Assembly: GCA_046735265.1 (NCBI GenBank)
Contig: JBKPSZ010000068.1
Location: forward strand, 1 to 12,303
Source of the DNA: DATBFU01 sp046735265
GTDB taxonomy: Bacteria; Acidobacteriota; Thermoanaerobaculia; UBA5066; Gp7-AA6
DNA: 12,303 bases
Direction: 5' to 3'
Within the stretch, counting starts at the first letter, position 1. The number at the start of each line of letters is the position of its first letter. Both the position numbers and the translations under genes were made by a program. A model generated the notes under the pieces. It saw only the letters and a program-made list of their open reading frames with translations, did no database searches and was not told the origin of the DNA. This document shows positions 1 through 5,507 of the stretch, one piece after another.

Positions 1-207
1 GCCGCGGACCTTCTCGAGCGCCGCTTCCAGATCTTCGAGGCTCTCGCGCAGGAATCGGAAGCGCGCCGGACCCACGTTCGGGTCGCGCGCGTAGTGATCG
101 TCGAGGACGAAGACCGGGACGACGCCGTCCGAATCGCGGGCGGCCGCGGACAGCGCCGTGTTGTCGTCGAGGCGGAGGTCGCGACGGAACCAGTGGAGGA
201 TCGTCAT
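1..207 (-). CDS. phr: Deoxyribodipyrimidine photolyase, N-terminal fragment (runs off left edge)
   Basis: The reverse strand from the ATG at 207-205 encodes 69 residues that continue past the window edge. They begin MTILHWFRRDLRLDDNTAL, the typical first beta-strand of the photolyase/cryptochrome alpha/beta domain. A second strand (VVPVFVLDD) and the segment GPARFRFLRESLEDLEAAL follow, both usual in CPD photolyases. Family members use FAD and an antenna chromophore to split pyrimidine dimers with blue light. Only the antenna-domain end is visible; the FAD-binding half, which would separate a photolyase from a cryptochrome, is outside the window. The start is well fixed: its ATG overlaps the TGA of the upstream SRPBCC gene (ATGA), which implies translational coupling. 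Confidence 0.9.
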   Translation of the reverse strand, partial: MTILHWFRRDLRLDDNTALSAAARDSDGVVPVFVLDDHYARDPNVGPARFRFLRESLEDLEAALEKVRG

Positions 208-668
208 GACGTCCGCGAGTCGTTGCCGAAGATCTCGCCGATCGCCGTGCGCCGATACTCGAAGATCGCCTCGAGCTGCGAACGGACCCGGAGAGCGTGG
301 ACCAGTCGCCCGAGAGCGCCGAAAGGCATCTCGTAGTCGATGCGATCCTGCATCTCCACACCCGCGGCATCCTCCGCGAAGCGGTGCCGGTGTCGCCAGC
401 GGCGGTAGGGTCCGATCTCCTGGACGTCCTCGAACTCCCGCGGGGGTTGCCACTCCGTGATGCGGGTCACCCAGCGAATGGGAATTCCGGCCCACCGGAT
501 CCGATATTCGATCCGGCTCCCGGCAGTGAGCGGCGAGGATCGATCTCCGCGAATGCGAAAGCGCAGCCCGGGCGGCGTGATCCGACCGAGATTCGCGGGG
601 TCGGAAAAGAAGGCGAAGACCTCGGAGATCGGCGCCGGAATGCGCTGCGTGCGCTCGAGCCGGTACAC
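204..668 (-). CDS. SRPBCC family protein (START/polyketide-cyclase-like ligand-binding fold)
   Basis: This 154-residue protein has the SRPBCC pattern. It opens with a strand (YRLERTQRIPAPISEVFAFF), followed by the helix and loop FFSDPANLGRITPPGL. It then alternates strands such as SRIEYRIRWAGIPIRWVTRI and FEDVQEIGPYRRWRHRHRF, and ends in a long C-terminal helix (LGRLVHALRVRSQLEAIFEYR). Such proteins bind a hydrophobic ligand in a cavity, and the ligand here is unknown. The length is normal for a single domain. The GTG start at 668-666 is forced, because an in-frame TAG lies four codons upstream; I see no good Shine-Dalgarno. Its TGA overlaps the photolyase ATG, and it lies 56 bases after the DapB-like gene, so all three are probably one transcript. 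From memory, proteins of this type often neighbour photolyases. Confidence 0.85.
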   Translation of the reverse strand: MYRLERTQRIPAPISEVFAFFSDPANLGRITPPGLRFRIRGDRSSPLTAGSRIEYRIRWAGIPIRWVTRITEWQPPREFEDVQEIGPYRRWRHRHRFAEDAAGVEMQDRIDYEMPFGALGRLVHALRVRSQLEAIFEYRRTAIGEIFGNDSRTS

Positions 669-724
669 GCGCGGAGTCTAACGGCGCGCCCGGATGCGCG
701 CGGCCCGGCGAGCCCGGCCCCGGC

Positions 725-1744
725 CTACGCCACTTCGGGGAAGAGTCCGAAGAGCGGCAGGGTCACAACCGTGTGCAGCCCCGGCGTCGCGTTCACGATG
801 AACGGGATCGCGTTGACGACGCAACCGACCGTCGCGCGATCGCCGTGGAAACCTCCGGAAACCCGCAGGCGAACGGGCGGGTCCCCTTCGATCTCGATCG
901 AGTCGGCCGGATCCGACACGCCGACGGCCATCGTGAGGTCGAGCGACACCCGCACCTCGTCTCCCGCCTGGACGAGCGCGATCTGGTGGAGTCCGAGCAC
1001 CCGCCCCGGCGCGACGCCGTCGGTCTCCTTGTCGGCGATCACCGGCTCGATCGTCTCGGTGATCTCGTGGATCGGCAGGCCGAGCCCCATCGCGATGATG
1101 GCGGCGGACTCGGAGAGGCCGACGTGGCCGAGCTTGCGCGCCGCGACACCCGTGGCGAATTCCTCGCGGGAGAGGCCGGCTCCGACTTTGGCGCGCAGCG
1201 GGCCTCGCCGCTTGGCGGCGTCCACGACCCGAGTGACCTTCACGCGGTCGACGCGCACGCAGGCCGCCGCCGCCGCGAGCGCCAGCCGATCCATGACGAG
1301 GCCGGGGTTGACGCCGGTCCCGAGAACGGCGACGCCGCGGGCGGTCGCCAGTTGGTCCACGCGGCGGGCGAGCGCCCCGTGCTTCAACTCCGGATAAGAG
1401 AGCTCCTCGCAAGTCGAGACGACGTGGAAACCGGCCTCCAGCGCCTGCTCGATCTGCGAGACGACCGAGTGCAGGCGGGAACCGGTGCAGAGGAGCACGA
1501 CGTCGCGCTTCTGCCGCGTGGACGCGGTCCGAGCGTAGAGAGCGGCCGAGTCGCCGTCGATCCGGGCCCCGGGCGCCGACGGGCTCTGGAGCGCCTCGGA
1601 GAGCGACTTGCCCGCGAGCCCGGGCGCCGGGTCCGCCGCGCCGAGAATCTCGATCCCCTCGCGACCGATCAAGGCCTTCCCCACTTCGATTCCGATCGGC
1701 CCGAGACCCACCAGAACCACGCGCGCGCCAGGCCACTTGTGCAC
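725..1744 (-). CDS. DapB-like NAD(P)-dependent dehydrogenase (2,4-diaminopentanoate dehydrogenase-like)
   Basis: The 339-residue product has an N-terminal Rossmann fold with GLGPIG at residues 13-18. Asp38 at the end of the second strand (AADP) would favour NAD over NADP. GTGVNPG (142-148) and NAIPFIVNATPGLHT (311-325) are marks of the dihydrodipicolinate-reductase-like group that includes 2,4-diaminopentanoate dehydrogenase of ornithine fermentation. A true DapB is only about 250-270 residues, so this is not the lysine-pathway enzyme. No other ornithine-degradation gene lies in the window, so the substrate, perhaps an amino-acid-derived imine, is open. The GTG start at 1744-1742 is supported by a strong ribosome site four bases away. 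It is first in a minus-strand run with the SRPBCC and photolyase genes. Confidence 0.8.
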   Translation of the reverse strand: MHKWPGARVVLVGLGPIGIEVGKALIGREGIEILGAADPAPGLAGKSLSEALQSPSAPGARIDGDSAALYARTASTRQKRDVVLLCTGSRLHSVVSQIEQALEAGFHVVSTCEELSYPELKHGALARRVDQLATARGVAVLGTGVNPGLVMDRLALAAAAACVRVDRVKVTRVVDAAKRRGPLRAKVGAGLSREEFATGVAARKLGHVGLSESAAIIAMGLGLPIHEITETIEPVIADKETDGVAPGRVLGLHQIALVQAGDEVRVSLDLTMAVGVSDPADSIEIEGDPPVRLRVSGGFHGDRATVGCVVNAIPFIVNATPGLHTVVTLPLFGLFPEVA

Positions 1745-1746
1745 GA

Positions 1747-1755
1747 CTCCTCCTC
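1747..1755 (-). promoter_or_regulatory. Strong ribosome binding site for the DapB-like gene
   Basis: The reverse strand reads GAGGAGGAG, ending two bases before the GTG start codon; its central AGGAG lies at ordinary spacing. It fixes the GTG at 1744 as the start. The 5' part of the site lies inside the perfect palindrome CTCGATCGAG at 1753-1762. Confidence 0.75.
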
Positions 1756-1777
1756 GATCGAGAAAAAAAGAGGGCCA

Positions 1778-1806
1778 AGGGTATTCCGTCGCCGGCTCCA
1801 GTTCAA
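1778..1806 (-). promoter_or_regulatory. Possible sigma70-type promoter for the DapB-like gene
   Basis: On the reverse strand TTGAAC (1806-1801) and TACCCT (1783-1778) are separated by 17 bases. The first matches the -35 consensus at 4 of 6 positions. The second matches the -10 consensus only at its three most conserved positions. Initiation near 1771 would give a leader of about 27 bases that contains the ribosome site. In such GC-rich DNA this is suggestive only. For the divergent amidohydrolase, TAGGAT at 1833-1838 is a possible -10, but it has no recognisable -35. Confidence 0.35.
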
Positions 1807-1862
1807 TGGGCCGGCCGCCTGCCGCGCGGCGCTAGGATACGGGCCTTTCGGAAGGAGGGAAC

Positions 1863-3200
1863 ATGCGCCGGTTCTCCTGCGCTCTCGTCCTCGGTGTCGC
1901 GCTTTGCGCGAGCCTGGCTGCCGCCGAGCCGGCGGCCAAACCGACGCTCGCGCTCGTCGGCGGAAGGATCATCGACGGCTACGAGGGCACGCCGATCGAC
2001 GACGGGGTCGTGTTGATCGCGGGCGAGCGGATCGCCGCGGTCGGTCCGCGTTCGGCCGTCGCGGTGCCCGAGGGGACGCCGACCATCGACACGCGCGGGA
2101 TGAGCGTTCTGCCCGGGCTCGCTGACATGCACGTGCACCTGATGATCGTCGGCCACGGAGACTACGAGCACTGGGACACGACATACCGCGCCCGCTTCCG
2201 CCGGGAGATCATGCCCGCCGCGGCCAAGCAGCTGCTGGAGAGCGGAGTGACGTTCGCGCGCGATCTCGGCGCGGAGCTGAACGACATCCTCGAGGTCCGC
2301 GATCGCATCAACAAGGGGGAGATCCCGGGCCCGCGCCTCTTCGTCTCGGGTCCGTTCATCCAGCACGCCCCTTACGCCGAATACGAGAAGGAATATCGGT
2401 GGGGCGTGGCCGGCCCGGCCGACGCGAAAGCGAAAGTTCAGAAAATCGTTGACGCGGGCGTCGACGTCATCAAGTTGATCGACCAGGACCAGATGACCGA
2501 GGCGGAGGTGCAGGCGGTCGTCGAAACCGCGCACAAGGGAGGGCGCCCGGTCGTCGCGCACGCGCACCGGGAAGAGGAGATCCGCATCGGTTTGAAGTAC
2601 GGCGTCGACTGCTTCGAGCACACCGGTCTCGGGACCGAGCCCGGTTATCCGGAGGACATCCTCGCGGGAATCCGGAAGCGGAACCAGTCGCTCGCCTGGT
2701 GCCCGACGATCGAAGGGCTCTACCTCGCTCAGTACACGGCCGACGTCTTCCCCGAGCGCTTGAACGATCCGCGGTGGCAGAAGGATCTCGCGCCCGACAT
2801 CGTCAAGGACATCCGGGACTCGCTCAAGAATCTCCCCGGCCTCCCGTACTTCACGCTCGTACGGCGGCGGATTCCGACGCTCGCCGGCAAGTTCAAGCAG
2901 ATCCGGGAAACCGGAGTGACGCTCCTCGTCGGAACGGACTCGGGCGTACCGGGCAACTTCCACACCGACTCGACCTGGCGGGAGCTCGACACCTGGGTCA
3001 AGCTCGGAATGACCCCGATGCAGGCGATCTCGGGCGCGACCCGTTGGCCCGCGGCGTGGCTGAAGAAGGAGAAGGACATCGGGACGCTCGCGCCCGGCAG
3101 GTATGCGGACGTGATCGCGGTCCGCGGGGACGTCCTGACGCACGTGGATCTGCTCCAGAAGGTGGACGTCGTGGTCAAGAGCGGCGTGCGCGTGCGCTGA
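1863..3200 (+). CDS. Exported metal-dependent amidohydrolase (imidazolonepropionase/prolidase-like)
   Basis: This 445-residue protein has a signal peptide (MRRFSCALVLGVALCASLAA, with likely cleavage around AAA-EP), so it probably acts in the periplasm. The amidohydrolase metal ligands are all present. They are H90 and H92 (DMHVH), a candidate carboxylated Lys204 (VIKLID), H233 and H235 (AHAHR), H253 (FEHTG) and Asp359 (GTDSG). The C-terminal GTLAPGRYADVIAV is the strand that closes the composite beta-sandwich. Family members hydrolyse cyclic amides or Xaa-Pro/Xaa-Arg dipeptides; the exact substrate cannot be read from the sequence. AAGGAGG at 1852-1858 sits four bases before the ATG and fixes the start. 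A small lipoprotein gene follows after 33 bases on the same strand, suggesting a two-gene transcript. Confidence 0.92.
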   Translation: MRRFSCALVLGVALCASLAAAEPAAKPTLALVGGRIIDGYEGTPIDDGVVLIAGERIAAVGPRSAVAVPEGTPTIDTRGMSVLPGLADMHVHLMIVGHGDYEHWDTTYRARFRREIMPAAAKQLLESGVTFARDLGAELNDILEVRDRINKGEIPGPRLFVSGPFIQHAPYAEYEKEYRWGVAGPADAKAKVQKIVDAGVDVIKLIDQDQMTEAEVQAVVETAHKGGRPVVAHAHREEEIRIGLKYGVDCFEHTGLGTEPGYPEDILAGIRKRNQSLAWCPTIEGLYLAQYTADVFPERLNDPRWQKDLAPDIVKDIRDSLKNLPGLPYFTLVRRRIPTLAGKFKQIRETGVTLLVGTDSGVPGNFHTDSTWRELDTWVKLGMTPMQAISGATRWPAAWLKKEKDIGTLAPGRYADVIAVRGDVLTHVDLLQKVDVVVKSGVRVR

Positions 3201-3233
3201 AATAGGAAGCGTTGCCCGGGGGTTCTCGCCGAT

Positions 3234-3596
3234 GTGAGGACTCGAGCGCCTCTCCGCTGGATCGCGGCCGCGGTCTTCCTCGCCGGGGCCGTCGCGTGCG
3301 CTTCGTCGAAAGGCGGGGCCGCCGCGGGCAAACGCCCTGACGAGCGCGGAAGCAAGGTTCTCAGCGCGGTCGTGACCGAGCGCGAGTACGCGTCTCCGGG
3401 CTCCCCGAGCGGGGGCAGCTATGCCGGTTCGGGCTCGTGGTACCTCGACTTCGAGGCGGAGGACGGGGACCGGACGGTCCACTATCGCTTCCCGGTCACG
3501 CGGAATCAGTACTTCCGCTATCCCGAGGGGACGCGCGTCCAGCTCGTTCTGCTCGACGATCAGCTGCGCGAGATCCGGCCGGTCAGCGAGCGCTGA
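3234..3596 (+). CDS. Small exported protein, probable lipoprotein, unknown function
   Basis: I do not recognise this 120-residue product firmly. It has a basic N-terminus (MRTRAPLRW) and a hydrophobic stretch (IAAAVFLAGAVA) followed by Cys22-Ala-Ser-Ser. This looks like a lipobox, although Ala at -3 (A-V-A-C) is not the preferred Leu. After a Gly/Ser-rich linker comes a beta-rich domain: SKVLSAVVTERE, then WYLDFEAEDGDRTVHYRF, then EGTRVQLVLLDDQLREI. The pattern (VV.E...S.S.YLDFE...G....F.V....Y....G..V.L) recalls the small DUF2500-type beta-barrel. The start is a GTG with no clear Shine-Dalgarno. It is likely co-transcribed with the amidohydrolase. Its last 14 bases overlap the end of the convergent methyltransferase gene. 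Confidence 0.75.
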   Translation: MRTRAPLRWIAAAVFLAGAVACASSKGGAAAGKRPDERGSKVLSAVVTEREYASPGSPSGGSYAGSGSWYLDFEAEDGDRTVHYRFPVTRNQYFRYPEGTRVQLVLLDDQLREIRPVSER

Positions 3597-4458
3597 CGCC
3601 GTCCCGGGCGAGTCCTTCCACGGCGCGGGGCTTTCGCGCGGCCGCGAGGACGATATCGAACAGATTGAGTGAGACGGGAAAGTCGAGCCGCCCGCCGGCG
3701 GTCAGCAGTCGATAGGCCCGGCTCGGATTCGGCCGGCCCAGCTCGAGAAGACCGAAGAGCATCGAGCGATAGCTGCGGGAGTGTCCGATCGCCCGGATCT
3801 CGACCGTCTCGAGCCCTGCCTTCGCGAAGGCGCGCGCCAGCGTCGGGCGCGTGAAATAGAAGAGGTGCGTCGGCGGGTGGATCTGGCGCCACTTCTCACC
3901 CTGGAGACGGGCGAGGAGGCTTCCGGCGTCTCCCGTCGTGAGGGCGAGGGTGCCGCCCGGCGCGAGCCAGCGTGCGGCCTTGACGAGCGTTTCGATCGGA
4001 CGTTCCAGATGCTCGATCGTGTCCCAGAGACAGACGAGATCGTACCGGCCGGGCTCCTCGGGCATCTCGAGAAACTCCCCCGCGACCGCGTCGAGACCGC
4101 CGGCGCGCGCTCGCGCGACGGCGTCGGCCGAGATGTCGATGCCCCGGACCGTCCAGTGCGCTCGCGCGACCTCCAGGAAGTATCCGTGCGCGCATCCGAT
4201 CTCGAGGAGGCGTCCCTCGGGAGCCCAGCGTCGAAGCCTCGCGATGCGGCGGCGGAAGTTGCGCTGCAGGACCGCCTTGTCTTCTTCGTAGTCGCGGTAT
4301 TCCCCACCGGCGAAGTAGGCGGCCGAGTAGAGATCCGACGGGGGCGGGGGACCGTCATAGAAGAGGAGTCCGCAATCGGGGCAGGCGACGATCGAGAACC
4401 GGGGGAAGCGCGGGCGCATCTCCCCGCGCCGACCGCAGAGCGGACAGCCCGCCGTCAC
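3583..4458 (-). CDS. Zinc-ribbon class I SAM-dependent methyltransferase
   Basis: The product has 291 residues. A four-Cys ribbon (C5-P-L-C8 and C26-P-D-C29) precedes a class I methyltransferase domain. Motif I is LLEIGCAHGY (residues 84-93), the acidic residue after strand 2 is Asp108 (GIDIS), and DTIEHL (146-151) is the usual Methyltransf_23-type motif. This architecture is common in enzymes that methylate sugars or other envelope-glycan parts. The reading frame is open further upstream, but the real start is the GTG at 4458, which overlaps the TGA of the glycosyltransferase (GTGA). The upstream extension is an arginine-rich shadow of that gene. Overlap with a lipid-carrier glycosyltransferase suggests a sugar or lipid-linked acceptor, which is inference. 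The 3' end overlaps the convergent lipoprotein gene by 14 bases, leaving no room for a terminator between them. Confidence 0.88.
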   Translation of the reverse strand: MTAGCPLCGRRGEMRPRFPRFSIVACPDCGLLFYDGPPPPSDLYSAAYFAGGEYRDYEEDKAVLQRNFRRRIARLRRWAPEGRLLEIGCAHGYFLEVARAHWTVRGIDISADAVARARAGGLDAVAGEFLEMPEEPGRYDLVCLWDTIEHLERPIETLVKAARWLAPGGTLALTTGDAGSLLARLQGEKWRQIHPPTHLFYFTRPTLARAFAKAGLETVEIRAIGHSRSYRSMLFGLLELGRPNPSRAYRLLTAGGRLDFPVSLNLFDIVLAAARKPRAVEGLARDGVSAR

Positions 4459-5462
4459 CGACGCGGCGGCGCGCCGCCGCTCGCGGGCCCGTTCACCGTC
4501 TCGTCGACGATGAATCGGGGACGCGACTTCACGTTCTCGAAGATGCGCGCGAGGTACTCTCCCAGGATTCCGAGGCAGACGAAGAGCACGGCAAAGAAGA
4601 ACGTGTTGACGATCAGGATCGAAGCCCAGCCCGGGACGGTCGACTTCGCGATCAGCGCCGCCCAGAGAACGAACGCGAGCTCGCAAAGGCACAGGAACGC
4701 GGCGAAGCATCCGAGCAGGCCGCTCCAGCGCAGCGGACGGCTCGACATCGACGTCAGGCCCGTCAGTCCGAGCGAGGCCATTCGCGCGATTCCGTAGCTC
4801 GAGCGGCCGTGCGCGCGCGCGGGCGCCGTGTACGGAACGGACGCGGATCGGAAGCCCATCCAGGGAATGAGGCCCCGCAGGAACATCTGCGTTTCACCCA
4901 CCCGCAGGACCTCATCGACGACCGCGCGGTCGAGCAGCCGGAAGTCCGACGCGGCCGGCGGAACGGGGCGGCCAGAGAGAAACGAAAGCATCCGGTAGTA
5001 GAGCTTCGAAGAGATCCGCTTGAAGAAGCTCACGCTCGCGGCGTCTTCGCGCTCGGTATAGACGACCCGCGCTCCGCGAGACCACGCTTCGAGCATGCGT
5101 GGTACGATTTCCGGAGGGTGCTGGAGGTCCGCGTCCATCGTGACCACGGCTCGCCCCCGCGCGACGGAAAGGCCGGCCAGCAAGGCGTTTTGATGCCCGA
5201 AGTTGCGGGTCAGGCGGACGCCGGTCACACGTGAATCGCCCCGACTCAGCCGGACGATCGTCTCCCAGGTCCCGTCTTCGCTCCCGTCGTCGATGAAGAA
5301 GATCCGCCACGAAACGGGGGACTCGCGCAGAGCCTCCTCGAGCCGCCGCGCCAGTGGCTCGAGGTTCTTCTCTTCATTGTGTGCGGGAACGACGATCGAG
5401 AGCGTCTCGCCGGAGACGGCGTCCGCTTCGCCGGATGGGATCAACGCGAAAAATTTTAGCAC
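4455..5462 (-). CDS. GT2 polyprenyl-phosphate glycosyltransferase (GtrB/DPM1-like)
   Basis: The 335-residue product is a family 2 glycosyltransferase that would attach a sugar from a nucleotide donor to undecaprenyl phosphate on the cytoplasmic face. Visible motifs are SIVVPAHNEEKN (22-33), FIDDGSEDGT (56-65), RNFGHQNALLAGL (86-98), the metal-binding DAD at 110-112 followed by LQHPPE, SDFRL (172-176) and GRSSYG (219-224). Two C-terminal membrane helices follow (about 249-275 and 283-310), as in GtrB and ArnC relatives. The chosen GTG at 5462-5460 has GGGAGAG just upstream (5472-5466) and gives a normal length. The frame stays open far upstream, but there it is antisense to the membrane-protein gene and is not protein-like. 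Codons 2-5 form an AT-rich island. The methyltransferase overlaps its stop. Confidence 0.93.
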   Translation of the reverse strand: MLKFFALIPSGEADAVSGETLSIVVPAHNEEKNLEPLARRLEEALRESPVSWRIFFIDDGSEDGTWETIVRLSRGDSRVTGVRLTRNFGHQNALLAGLSVARGRAVVTMDADLQHPPEIVPRMLEAWSRGARVVYTEREDAASVSFFKRISSKLYYRMLSFLSGRPVPPAASDFRLLDRAVVDEVLRVGETQMFLRGLIPWMGFRSASVPYTAPARAHGRSSYGIARMASLGLTGLTSMSSRPLRWSGLLGCFAAFLCLCELAFVLWAALIAKSTVPGWASILIVNTFFFAVLFVCLGILGEYLARIFENVKSRPRFIVDETVNGPASGGAPPRR

Positions 5463-5465
5463 GCG

Positions 5466-5472
5466 CTCTCCC
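5466..5472 (-). promoter_or_regulatory. Ribosome binding site deciding the glycosyltransferase start
   Basis: The reverse strand reads GGGAGAG, with three bases to the GTG at 5462. It is moderate in strength, but it is the only site that fits a GT2 protein of normal length within a frame that is open for thousands of bases upstream. Confidence 0.5.
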
Positions 5473-5507
5473 GGCGACGCTTCGCGCCCGCGCCGCGCGC
5501 GCCCGGC

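Noticed and set aside
669..724. GC-rich stretch as a terminator between the DapB-like and SRPBCC genes
   Set aside because: Only imperfect self-complementarity is present and there is no T run on the reverse strand, so I could not support a terminator.
297..1397. 366-codon plus-strand frame across the SRPBCC and dehydrogenase genes
   Set aside because: It is antisense to both genes, low in complexity and without a ribosome site or domain.
1803..3482. 559-codon minus-strand frame opposite the amidohydrolase and lipoprotein
   Set aside because: It is antisense to two supported genes, with no motif and Arg/Asp-rich composition.
4459..4710. N-terminal extension of the methyltransferase frame
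   Set aside because: It lies inside the glycosyltransferase gene and is Arg-rich. The GTGA overlap start at 4458 puts the zinc ribbon at the N-terminus as expected.
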